This document shows, piece after piece, positions 1-7,309 of a DNA stretch of 64,000 bases. Under the pieces are notes generated by a model. It did no database searches and was not told where the DNA came from. It saw only the letters and a list, made by a program, of their open reading frames with translations. The stretch lies in assembly GCF_014212055.1 (NCBI RefSeq), contig NZ_JACJVO010000017.1, positions 60,368 through 124,367 on the forward strand, given 5' to 3'. Numbering within the stretch: the first letter of the stretch is position 1; each line of letters begins with the position of its first letter. Origin of the DNA: Cohnella zeiphila. Its GTDB lineage: Bacteria > Bacillota > Bacilli > Paenibacillales > Paenibacillaceae. The position numbers and the translations under genes were made by a program.

Positions 1-189
1 GCGACATTACTTCGCCGCAATGGCGAAATGTATGTGGAGGATGGTCCGTTTTCCAAGGCAAAGGAGCAGATCGGCGGTTTCTTCGTTATCGATGTACCCG
101 ACCTTGAAACAGCACTTGAGTGGGCTTCACGAGGCCCTGTTAATGCTGTTGAAGTCCGGGGAAATCTTCCTCCTATGAAACGATCTTAA
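1..189 (+). CDS. YCII-related DGPF-domain protein, 3' part only
   Basis: The reading frame is open from the first base of the window and ends at TAA 187-189, giving the last 62 residues of a small YCII/DGPF-domain protein. The family motif EDGPFSKAKEQIGGFF is present, followed by FVIDVPDLETALEWA. The fragment is clearly paralogous to the complete protein at 1487-1834. The start lies outside the window. DGPF proteins are small proteins whose genes accompany ECF42 sigma factors; their biochemical role is unsettled. The stop is one base from the sigma factor start, so the two genes are probably co-transcribed and translationally coupled. Confidence 0.85.
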   Translation, partial: ATLLRRNGEMYVEDGPFSKAKEQIGGFFVIDVPDLETALEWASRGPVNAVEVRGNLPPMKRS

Positions 190-190
190 G

Positions 191-1417
191 ATGAACGCCC
201 ACAACATAATCGAAGATACGGCGCGTGATGCTTACGGAAGGTTAATTTCCTATCTAACCCTAAAATGGAGAAGTATTGAATCTGTAGAGGATGCGCTCTC
301 GGATGCTTTTGTAGCCGCATTAGAATCGTGGCCGAAGGCCGGTATCCCAGATAAACCGGAATCCTGGCTGCTTGCGGTAGCCAGACGGAGGCTTATTGAC
401 CGCGCCCGCCGTGAACGTGTTTCCGAACGAGCAATGTCGGCGTTGATCGCCCTGTCGGAACAGTCTGAGCAAAAGTCGTCCGCTGGCACTGCATTTCCCG
501 ATGAACGATTAAATATGCTGTTTCTTTGTACACATCCGGCAATCGATCCGTCGATACGAACACCGCTTATGCTTCAGACCGTGCTCGGAATGGATGCCTC
601 TCGCATTGCGTCCGCATTCGTTGTAAAACCATCTACGATGGGGCAAAGGCTTACTCGTGCTAAAGCAAAAATCCGCACCGAACGCCTTACGTTCGCAATG
701 CCCGATGCCGAGGAATTGCCCCATCGCTTAGATGCCGTTCTTGAAGCCATTTATGCGGTATACGGCAGCGGTTGGGACGATTATACAGGTGTAGATCCTC
801 GTAGGAAGGGATTGGTCCACGAGGCCATTTATCTGGGCAAGCTTCTTGCGAACTATTTGCCTGGCGAACCTGAGGTTCAAGGACTTCTTGCTCTAATGCT
901 GCATTGTGAAGCCAGGCGAGAAGCCCGGATTGATGCATCGGGAAGTTATATTCCCCTGTCCGAACAGGATACTTCACGATGGTCGACTCAAATGATCAAG
1001 GAGGCGGAACATTGTCTTCGAGCAGCATCGCATTCAAACAGGATCGGGCGATTCCAGTTGCTCGCAGCCATACAATCGATGCACGCCCAGCGAGCGCGCA
1101 CAGGGTCCATCGAATGGAAAGGAATCGCCTTGCTCTATGAAGGGCTTGCCAAACTTAGTCCTACTATTGGAGTACTGGTCGGGCGAGCAGCTGCGGTTGC
1201 AGAGGGATATGGAATGGAACGGGGCTTTGCGTTGCTTGAAGCTATGCCTTGCGATAAAATCATGAATTATCAGCCTTACTGGGCTCTTAAAGCCTATTTG
1301 CACATGCAATTGGGGAGACAGGAGGAAGCCCGTTCGGCTTATAGTCGTGCCATCGGACTCTGTGAGGATCCGTCCATTCGGCAATTTTTATATCAACAAG
1401 CGAATCGAATCACGTGA
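191..1417 (+). CDS. RNA polymerase sigma factor, ECF42 type (DUF6596 C-terminal region)
   Basis: 408 residues. The first ~170 residues hold sigma region 2 (YGRLISYLTLKWRSIESVEDALSDAF, then PESWLLAVARRRLIDRARR) and region 4 (LMLQTVLGMDASRIASAFVVKPSTMGQRLTRAKAKIR). The remaining ~230 residues form a helical, TPR-like extension typical of the ECF42 group, which normally has no anti-sigma partner. It starts one base after a DGPF gene and is followed by a second DGPF gene and a DinB-like gene, the family's usual neighbourhood and probably its targets. The extension is thought to control activity in this group; the inducing signal is unknown here. Confidence 0.9.
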   Translation: MNAHNIIEDTARDAYGRLISYLTLKWRSIESVEDALSDAFVAALESWPKAGIPDKPESWLLAVARRRLIDRARRERVSERAMSALIALSEQSEQKSSAGTAFPDERLNMLFLCTHPAIDPSIRTPLMLQTVLGMDASRIASAFVVKPSTMGQRLTRAKAKIRTERLTFAMPDAEELPHRLDAVLEAIYAVYGSGWDDYTGVDPRRKGLVHEAIYLGKLLANYLPGEPEVQGLLALMLHCEARREARIDASGSYIPLSEQDTSRWSTQMIKEAEHCLRAASHSNRIGRFQLLAAIQSMHAQRARTGSIEWKGIALLYEGLAKLSPTIGVLVGRAAAVAEGYGMERGFALLEAMPCDKIMNYQPYWALKAYLHMQLGRQEEARSAYSRAIGLCEDPSIRQFLYQQANRIT

Positions 1418-1486
1418 CAAGCTGCTTTCTTCATGCCAATAAATATTTTCGGATGATGTCGAAAAACTTTGAGAGGAGAACCAAAC

Positions 1487-1834
1487 ATGCACTACACGCT
1501 GCTATTCCATGGAAGCCCTGAGGAGTTCTCGCTTCGAACCGATCCATTACGGCAGGAGGAGTATTCGGCAAGCTGGATCCATTATGAAAAAGTTTTGCGT
1601 GATTCCGGCATTTTTGTGAGCGGCGCCTGCCTCTATGCTCCGGAGACCGCTACCACCCTAAGGAGACGCGAAGGCGAAATGCTCGTGCAAGATGGGCCAA
1701 TCAGCGAGACGAAGGAGCAGCTTGGCGGATTCTTTATCATCGATGTTCCGGATCTTGACACTGCGCTAGAGTGGGCATCCCGTTGCCCCAGCAATGCGGT
1801 TGAAGTACGGCCAAATCTACCACAGATGAAGTGA
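1487..1834 (+). CDS. YCII-related DGPF-domain protein
   Basis: 115 residues from ATG 1487, which has AGGAGA seven bases upstream. An upstream in-frame TTG at 1469 lacks a ribosome site and was not used. The YCII/DGPF fold is supported by MHYTLLFHGSPEEF at the N-terminus, the QDGPISETKEQLGGFF motif and FIIDVPDLDTALEWASRCP. It is closely similar to the partial protein at the window start, so the sigma factor gene is bracketed by paralogues. No enzymatic activity is established for this family in such contexts. It is a likely target or partner of the adjacent ECF42 sigma factor. Confidence 0.88.
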   Translation: MHYTLLFHGSPEEFSLRTDPLRQEEYSASWIHYEKVLRDSGIFVSGACLYAPETATTLRRREGEMLVQDGPISETKEQLGGFFIIDVPDLDTALEWASRCPSNAVEVRPNLPQMK

Positions 1835-1944
1835 CAAGATGGCATGAATACTCTACTTGCTGTTGAATCGACGGCTCTTGATTCCTACGGGACAGCGACT
1901 CACCCGCGTAGCAGTTATCCTTACCTTTTAAGGAGAGATGGAAG

Positions 1945-2442
1945 ATGTACTCGACTTTACAACAAGCGGTTCAAGATTTGCAAGCAGAAAGCGCAATGAC
2001 GCTGAAAGTTCTGGACGCGCTGACGGACGCATCGCTAGCGCAGCCGATCGTGGAGGGACACCGCACGCTTGGCCAGCTGGCTTGGCATTTGGCGACATCG
2101 TTCCAGAGCATATTGGGGCAAGCCGGCTTGCAGTTCGACGCGCCGACGAGCAAATCCGAAGCCCCCGCCACCGCCGAAGGCATTGCAGAAAGTTACCGAA
2201 CTGCGAGCGAAGCGGCAATCGCGGCCATTCAGGCCCAGTGGACGGATGCTACGCTGCAGGAACAACGCCTGATGTTCGGCATGTTCGACTGGTCCGTATC
2301 CGAGACTATTGCTCGCTTTATCCGCCACCAGGCGCATCACCGCGGCCAACTGATGGTGCTGATGCGCCAAGCGGGCTTGGCCGTGCCAGGCGTTTACGGA
2401 CCGAGCAAAGAGGAAATGGAAGCCATGAGCGCCTCCCGCTGA
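1945..2442 (+). CDS. DinB-family protein
   Basis: 165 residues, preceded by AGGAGA eight bases before the ATG. The protein has the four-helix DinB/YfiT layout with likely metal-ligand histidines at LAWHLATS near residue 50 and in the C-terminal IRHQAHHRGQLMVLM. In this superfamily the three histidines hold a divalent metal, and several members are thiol-dependent S-transferases (for example those using bacillithiol). The N-terminal part (LQAESAMTLKVLDALTD) is typical. It lies downstream of the sigma/DGPF genes and ends before a strong hairpin, so it may close that transcription unit. The substrate cannot be named. Confidence 0.85.
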   Translation: MYSTLQQAVQDLQAESAMTLKVLDALTDASLAQPIVEGHRTLGQLAWHLATSFQSILGQAGLQFDAPTSKSEAPATAEGIAESYRTASEAAIAAIQAQWTDATLQEQRLMFGMFDWSVSETIARFIRHQAHHRGQLMVLMRQAGLAVPGVYGPSKEEMEAMSASR

Positions 2443-2464
2443 CCGGAACGGCGCCGTATCCGCA

Positions 2465-2508
2465 GGACGGCAAGGAGGGAGACGCGAACGTCTGCCTCTT
2501 TGCTGTCC
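2465..2508. terminator. Strong hairpin between convergent genes
   Basis: Two 20-base arms with a CGAA loop pair over their whole length (17 Watson-Crick pairs, two G-U pairs and one mismatch). The hairpin sits between the DinB-like gene (+) and the nitroreductase gene (-) and probably ends transcription from one or both. There is no clear T tract directly after it. Confidence 0.65.
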
Positions 2509-2534
2509 TAGGAGTCTATCCGATGAATTTAAGT

Positions 2535-3143
2535 TTATTTAAAAACTTTTATACGTTCTTGTACCGGATTGAATTTCTTTTCGCCTGCTGCGGCAGACGG
2601 TTTACCGAACGGCATTTGGGCAATCAGTTTCCAGCTTTCAGGTAACTTCCACTCTGCTTTTACCCGTTCATCAATCAATGGATTGTAATGCTGCAGGTTT
2701 ACGCCCAGCCCTTCGGCCTCCAGTGCCATCCAGATCACCAATTGGTGCATTCCATTTGTTTGCTGCGACCAAATCGGGAAATGTTCTTGGTAAGACGGAT
2801 ATTGTTTCATAAAAATATCGACAACCGACTGATCTTCAAAGAATAGCACGGTACCGTATCCGTTCCGAAATCCGTTCATTTTTTCCTGAGTAGAAGAGAA
2901 TTGTTCGGAAGAAACTTTTGCTTTGAGAACTTCGGCCGTAATATCCCATAACTTGTTATGTTGTTCACCCAAGAGCAGAACAACGCGGGTAGTTTGATTG
3001 TTAAACGCCGAAGGTGTATGTTTAACGGTTTCCTCGATTATTTCTTGGATTCTTTGATCCGAAATCGGTGATTCTTTGCTAATTCCATAAATGGAGCGCC
3101 GTTCGCGCAGTGCAGTGAATAAATCTTTCTCCAAGGTTTCCAT
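2535..3143 (-). CDS. Nitroreductase-family protein (Hbn1/Frm2-like)
   Basis: 202 residues from the ATG at 3143, chosen because AAGGAG lies seven bases upstream; an in-frame ATG at 3161 lacks such a site. The FMN-dependent nitroreductase fold is indicated by LRERRSIYGISKESPISDQR at the N-terminus, HTPSAFNNQTTRVV, and the later WQ/GMHQLVIWMALEAEGLGVNLQHYNP segment. This subgroup resembles the yeast Frm2/Hbn1 and related bacterial proteins that reduce nitro compounds or quinones. It is the downstream gene of a two-gene unit with the dehydrogenase at 3197-4189. Its AT-richer codon use contrasts with the GC-rich dehydrogenase. Confidence 0.88.
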   Translation of the reverse strand: METLEKDLFTALRERRSIYGISKESPISDQRIQEIIEETVKHTPSAFNNQTTRVVLLLGEQHNKLWDITAEVLKAKVSSEQFSSTQEKMNGFRNGYGTVLFFEDQSVVDIFMKQYPSYQEHFPIWSQQTNGMHQLVIWMALEAEGLGVNLQHYNPLIDERVKAEWKLPESWKLIAQMPFGKPSAAAGEKKFNPVQERIKVFK

Positions 3144-3176
3144 GATACCACTCCTTACCATTTTTTTTGATTTTCA
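3126..3176. repeat. Direct repeat of a gene leader, copy A
   Basis: This 51-base segment covers the ribosome site, start codon and first codons of the nitroreductase gene. It matches 4172-4222 at 45 of 51 positions when the one-base length difference at the end is ignored. It keeps the RBS, the spacing and the MxTLEK start. See copy B and the findings. Confidence 0.85.
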
Positions 3177-3196
3177 TCGACTGGAACCGGACTGTC

Positions 3197-4189
3197 TCAC
3201 GGACGAACACGGATGATCGTCTTCCCCTTGACCCGTTCGGTCGGGTTGAAGGCTTCGACGGCATCGTCGAGGGTCGCGATTTTGCCGATGTTTGTCCGCA
3301 GCCGTCCGTCACGCACTCGCTGGGCGATCTCGTTCAGTTGGGCGCGATCGGACACGACAACGAAGTCGACCGCCAGGCCGTCGGCGGGCTGCGCCTCGGG
3401 CGGTCCAGCGACGGTTACCAGCATTCCTCCGGTTCGAACCAGACCCGCGGACCGCTTCCCGATGTCGCCGCCGAAGACATCGAAAACCAGATCGACGCTG
3501 CCAACGTCTTCCAACGACTCGTTCTCAAGGTCAACGAACTCTTGTGCGCCGAAGTCGAGCGCCGTCTGACGGTGGGCAGCGCGTCCGGTGCCGATGACGT
3601 AGGCGCCGGCCTGACGTGCGAGCTGTGCCGCCATCGAGCCGACTGCGCCGGCCGCACCGTGAACGAGGACGCTTTGCCCCGCCCGGAGATGGCCGTGCTC
3701 GAACAGACCTTGCCAGGCGGTCAGGCCCGTCATGGCGACGCCTGCGCCTACCGTGAAGTCAACTTCGCTCGGGAGCGGCGCGAGATTGCGTGCCTCGACG
3801 ACTACATACTCCGCGAGGGTGCCGTCGCGAGTCCAGTCCGTGAGGCCGAACACTCGCTGTCCCACCGACAGTCCGGTTGTGCCATAGCTGAGGGCAGTGA
3901 CCACTCCGGCCACCTCGTGGCCGGGGATCGAGGGCGTCCGGTCCCGTCCGAGGCGATCGGTCCAGGTCGAGGGCCAGGTCAGCTCATCCCAGGTGAATCC
4001 CGACGCATGAACCTGAACGACGACATCGCCGTAGCTCGCGCCCGAGAGGCTGGCGAGTCTCGCCACGTCCGGCTTCGGCACCTCCGCCAGCTTCATCCCG
4101 GCCGTTCCTGCGGCCTCGTCCGTCACCACAATCGCTTTCATTTGGACGCTTCCCTGTATCGTCTTCGCCTGTTTCTCCAAGGTTCCCAT
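3197..4189 (-). CDS. NADP-dependent medium-chain dehydrogenase/quinone reductase
   Basis: 330 residues from the ATG at 4189, which has AAGGAG upstream; the family's own start, MKAIVV, is at 4141 (314 residues) and has a weaker site. The first 16 residues (MGTLEKQAKT...) copy the start of the neighbouring nitroreductase. The protein has the GroES-like N-domain (GDVVVQVHASGFTWDELTWP, PGHEVAGVV), the nucleotide motif VHGAAGAVGSMAAQLARQAG and a C-terminal KTIIRV end. No structural zinc cysteines are seen, which points to the quinone-oxidoreductase branch. Codon use is much richer in GC than the nitroreductase, suggesting acquisition from a high-GC donor such as an actinobacterium (inference). Confidence 0.87.
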   Translation of the reverse strand: MGTLEKQAKTIQGSVQMKAIVVTDEAAGTAGMKLAEVPKPDVARLASLSGASYGDVVVQVHASGFTWDELTWPSTWTDRLGRDRTPSIPGHEVAGVVTALSYGTTGLSVGQRVFGLTDWTRDGTLAEYVVVEARNLAPLPSEVDFTVGAGVAMTGLTAWQGLFEHGHLRAGQSVLVHGAAGAVGSMAAQLARQAGAYVIGTGRAAHRQTALDFGAQEFVDLENESLEDVGSVDLVFDVFGGDIGKRSAGLVRTGGMLVTVAGPPEAQPADGLAVDFVVVSDRAQLNEIAQRVRDGRLRTNIGKIATLDDAVEAFNPTERVKGKTIIRVRP

Positions 4190-4222
4190 GATAACTCTCC
4201 TTACCATATTTTCCGATTTTCA
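4172..4222. repeat. Direct repeat of a gene leader, copy B
   Basis: Second copy of the segment at 3126-3176, here giving the dehydrogenase its ribosome site and first codons. The two copies flank the dehydrogenase coding region in the same orientation. Confidence 0.85.
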
Positions 4223-4258
4223 ATCTTCCCAGTTCCTTTGTCCGCGGGAGACAAATTG

Positions 4259-4301
4259 ATTATAACCATTCCAAAAGAAAAGTTATGTGAAGTAAATTAC
4301 A
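4259..4301 (-). promoter_or_regulatory. Promoter and candidate operator of the dehydrogenase-nitroreductase pair
   Basis: Read on the minus strand there is a perfect -10 (TATAAT, 4259-4264). The 16-base element TGTAATTTACTTCACA lies 21 bases upstream of it (4286-4301) and contains the near-palindrome GTAAATTAC. The identical 16-mer stands at the same 21-base distance from the -10 box of the peroxiredoxin operon (13580-13595). It is probably the site of a shared redox-responsive regulator; HxlR/DUF24 or MarR type is only a guess. Confidence 0.6.
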
Positions 4302-4377
4302 TACTTGAACGCGCAGGGATACGATTGGCTATCTGTGGGAGAATAACCATATTCGTTCAAAACCGAGGGGGATCGCC

Positions 4378-5877
4378 GTGAGAAAGGGCAGATACCAGTG
4401 GCCGATTCAGTTACAGGAAGAGGACCACGGTGAATTTACTTCGGATATCGAGCACAACGAGACGATGCTGAAGAACATCTTTCGCAACTGCTCCGACATC
4501 GTCTTTCGCAGCATCCGGGCGGATGAAAAAATGCGGTGGACCGTCGTCTTCATCTCCACGCTGGTTGAAGACAAGCTGCTGGAGGAGCATGTATTGGGTC
4601 CTCTGCTCGAGGATCGCCCCTGTTCAGATATGGGGCTAAGGCCCGCCATGGAGGTCCTTAAAGATCGGTTCATCTCCGTCGGCACGGTCGCCATTACTTC
4701 CGACTTGTCCGCTACTGTGCGTTTTGTGCTGAGCGGCTATGCTATCATTCTTACGACCGGGGACAATCGCGCGATGAGCGTTTCGGTCCCTGGCAAAGCT
4801 AAGCGCGGGCTGGAGGAACCTTCCTCCGAACCGGTCGTCCGAGGTCCGCGGGACGGATTTATCGAAAATATCTCGACGAACGTCGGACTCATTCGCGGCA
4901 GACTGAAAACGTCCCGTCTCAAATTGGAAACCTTGACGATCGGAGAATTGACCCAAACCGAGGTTATGATCGCTTATATCGAAGGCGTTGCCGATGCCGC
5001 CGTCGTGGACGAGGTCCGGAAGAGAGTCGGGGACATCCGCATCGACGGCCTGCTTGAGTCGAACAATATCGAGGAAATGATCGAGGATGTCACCTTCACG
5101 CCTTTTCCGCAGATGCAGAGCACGGAGCGGCCGGACGTTGTCGCCGCCGGCTTGCTCGGCGGCAATATTGCGATTCTGGTCGATTCTACGCCTTTCGCGC
5201 TTCTCCTCCCCATGACCTTCTGGGCCGGTATGCAGTCCATCGAGGATTATTATATCCGCTGGCCGATCGCGACCTTCGTCCGTTGGATCCGGATGATTTT
5301 TCTGGTGATCGCCATCTTCGCACCGGCCCTTTACGTGGCGATCACTACCTTTCATCAGGAGATGATCCCCACCAGCCTGCTGCTGAGCATCGCGGGCTCC
5401 AGGGAGCCGGTCCCTTTCCCGGCGCTGATTGAGGCCCTGCTGATGGAAATTATCTTCGAAGCGCTGCGCGAAGCCGGAATCCGACTGCCTAAGCAGATCG
5501 GACAGGCCATCAGCATCGTCGGGGCGCTCGTGATCGGCCAATCGGCGGTGGAGGCAGGCATCATCTCGGCCCCGGTCGTCATCATTGTGTCGATCACCGG
5601 GATCGCGGCGTTCACGATTCCCCGTTACAGTTTTGCGAACGGCGTCCGCCTCCTTCGCTTTCCGGTCCTGTTTCTGGCGGGGACGCTGGGACTCTACGGC
5701 ATCGCGCTCGGCTTTCTCGGCATCCTTCTCCATCTTTGCACCCTGCGGTCGTTCGGGGTGCCTTATTTCGCCCCGGTGGCTCCGCTCTCGATACGCAATC
5801 TGAAAGACATTGCGCTTCGCGTGCCCGTTTGGAGCAAAACACGGCAGCCTCCGGGCCCGGAAACCGGGAACCGGTGA
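4378..5877 (+). CDS. Spore germination protein, GerA family A subunit
   Basis: 499 residues from a GTG at 4378 after GAGGGGGA. The soluble N-terminal part (to ~280) carries NCSDIVFRSIR, GYAIILTTG, RGPRDGFIENISTNVGLIRGR and ERPDVVAAGLLGGNIAILVD, all typical of GerAA/GerKA/GerBA. The C-terminal part has several membrane helices with RWIRMIFLVIAIFAPALYVA, and GAREP-like SREPVPFPALIEALLMEIIFE. In this family the A subunit forms the germinant receptor core in the inner spore membrane, together with the B (permease-like) and C (lipoprotein) subunits. The C and a small D-like gene follow on the same strand. Expression in the forespore is expected from the family; no sigma-G promoter was confirmed here. 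Confidence 0.95.
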   Translation: MRKGRYQWPIQLQEEDHGEFTSDIEHNETMLKNIFRNCSDIVFRSIRADEKMRWTVVFISTLVEDKLLEEHVLGPLLEDRPCSDMGLRPAMEVLKDRFISVGTVAITSDLSATVRFVLSGYAIILTTGDNRAMSVSVPGKAKRGLEEPSSEPVVRGPRDGFIENISTNVGLIRGRLKTSRLKLETLTIGELTQTEVMIAYIEGVADAAVVDEVRKRVGDIRIDGLLESNNIEEMIEDVTFTPFPQMQSTERPDVVAAGLLGGNIAILVDSTPFALLLPMTFWAGMQSIEDYYIRWPIATFVRWIRMIFLVIAIFAPALYVAITTFHQEMIPTSLLLSIAGSREPVPFPALIEALLMEIIFEALREAGIRLPKQIGQAISIVGALVIGQSAVEAGIISAPVVIIVSITGIAAFTIPRYSFANGVRLLRFPVLFLAGTLGLYGIALGFLGILLHLCTLRSFGVPYFAPVAPLSIRNLKDIALRVPVWSKTRQPPGPETGNR

Positions 5878-5912
5878 GCAGATTCATAAGGCAGAGGAAG
5901 AAGGGGACCGGC

Positions 5913-7082
5913 ATGATCAAAAGAATTTTGCGCTTCGCCCTTCTGACCGCTCTGCTCCCGACGGCAGGCTGCTGGGACCGTACGGAAGTCAATGATCTGG
6001 CGCTCGACATGGGTACCCTGTTTGATTTGACGGAGAAAGGGGATCTCAAGGCGACGATTCAGATTGCGCTTCCCCGGCAAGCAGGAATGATGAATGGGGG
6101 CGGCCAGAACAAAAAGTTTTTTGTGCTAAGCGAAACCGGCAAAAACCATATCGAACTTCAGCAACTACTACAGGATCATTTGTCACGGCGTCTGTTCACG
6201 TCCCATCGCAGCGTCATTTTTATAAGCGAACGGCTGGCAAGGAAAGGGCTGGAAGATTTTCTTGACGCGTTTACCCACGATCCTCACAATCGATTACGGA
6301 CGTTTATTATCGTGGTTCAAGATCCCCATCCGGACCGGATCGTGCAGATCCGCTATCCATTTGAAGAGGCTCCGACCGAGGGGGTAAGGGAAGCGGAAAT
6401 ACTGGGGGACCAGTTGGCCACTACCATGCGGGATTTCTTCATATCGGCATCGAGCGAAGGTTTGAGTCCGGTAACCGCGGCGATCCGGTCTGACGCTTCA
6501 TCCGAAAAAAATGCGGAGGCGGAAACGTTTCGCCTGTCCGGCTCGGCCGTGTTCAAAGGGCTTAAATTGGCGGGGTTTTTGAATGAAAAGGAAACGAACG
6601 GCTTGCTCTGGATATCAGGCAAAATGAAACACAGCCGAATTAGCGCCCCCCTTCCGAAGGGGAAAGGCATCGTCGGAATGATCCTGGTCAGCGCCGAGCG
6701 CCATATCGACTCCGAGGTAAGGGGACAAAAGGTTAAATTCAACATCAGGCTGACGGGAAACGGCGATTTGTTCGAAAACAACTCGCCGCTGGATATTACC
6801 GGCAAACGGAATCTTCAGCTTGCTCAACACGCGCTGGAAGATGAAGTGGAGCGACAAGTCCGGAATTGCCTGAACAAACTCCAGAAGCAGTATCGGTCCG
6901 ATGTCGCCGGATTCAGCAGCGTCCTTTACCAGAACCATCCGCATCAATGGAGGCGCATCAAGGAGCAGTGGGACGATCTGTTTCCCGAAGCGGACATAGC
7001 GGTTTCGGTCAAGCTGAACCTGCGCCATTCCGGCGTGACAGGACAGCCGCTGCAATTAAAGGAAAAGGAGATCGAAAAATGA
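5913..7082 (+). CDS. Spore germination lipoprotein, Ger(x)C family C subunit
   Basis: 389 residues. The chosen ATG at 5913 gives a lipoprotein signal peptide, with lipobox PTAGC followed by the family signature CWDRTEVNDLAL. Later segments HRSVIFISERLARKGLEDFLDAFTHDPHNR and LRTFIIVV are typical of GerAC/GerBC/GerKC, which are anchored to the spore inner membrane by a diacylglycerol cysteine. A longer in-frame extension back to 5736 overlaps the A subunit gene and was rejected. It follows the A subunit gene by 35 bases and overlaps the next small gene by the ATGA arrangement. Confidence 0.94.
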   Translation: MIKRILRFALLTALLPTAGCWDRTEVNDLALDMGTLFDLTEKGDLKATIQIALPRQAGMMNGGGQNKKFFVLSETGKNHIELQQLLQDHLSRRLFTSHRSVIFISERLARKGLEDFLDAFTHDPHNRLRTFIIVVQDPHPDRIVQIRYPFEEAPTEGVREAEILGDQLATTMRDFFISASSEGLSPVTAAIRSDASSEKNAEAETFRLSGSAVFKGLKLAGFLNEKETNGLLWISGKMKHSRISAPLPKGKGIVGMILVSAERHIDSEVRGQKVKFNIRLTGNGDLFENNSPLDITGKRNLQLAQHALEDEVERQVRNCLNKLQKQYRSDVAGFSSVLYQNHPHQWRRIKEQWDDLFPEADIAVSVKLNLRHSGVTGQPLQLKEKEIEK

Positions 7083-7309
7083 TGCTGAAAGTGACGGGAT
7101 ACGCGGTGCTGCTCGCCGTCTGGGGGATCATCCGCATCCGCTTGATGATTCGCAGACGAGAGCCGGCGGCGGCCATTGTGTACGGAGGAATCCTGCTGAT
7201 CTGCCTTGTCGTCGGTACCCTCATCATCGCCAAGGTTAAGGTGCCGAGCTTTAACGCCCCTGTCGATTTCGTTTTCCAAGAGGTCGGCAAGCAGCTGTTA
7301 AGAAAGTAA
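7079..7309 (+). CDS. Small two-helix membrane protein, GerD-subunit-like (GerKD/GerXD type)
   Basis: 76 residues starting at ATG 7079, which overlaps the stop of the C subunit gene, with AAGGAG eight bases upstream. Two hydrophobic stretches are visible (VTGYAVLLAVWGIIRI and AIVYGGILLICLVVGTLIIA), joined by a basic RLMIRRREPA turn. Small two-helix D proteins encoded in ger operons are known from Bacillus species, where they modulate receptor function; size, topology and position fit that group. The 3' end overlaps the oppositely directed B subunit gene by 12 bases. Assignment rests on context more than on sequence identity. Confidence 0.75.
   Translation: MMLKVTGYAVLLAVWGIIRIRLMIRRREPAAAIVYGGILLICLVVGTLIIAKVKVPSFNAPVDFVFQEVGKQLLRK

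Noticed and set aside
1456..1461. TGTCGA upstream of the second DGPF gene, resembling an ECF42 -35 element
   Set aside because: It lies only about 25 bases before the start codon and no matching -10 is seen at the right distance.
4636..5733. Long minus-strand open frame inside the germination A gene
   Set aside because: It is antisense to a gene with clear family motifs and its translation is low-complexity and charged, as shadows are.
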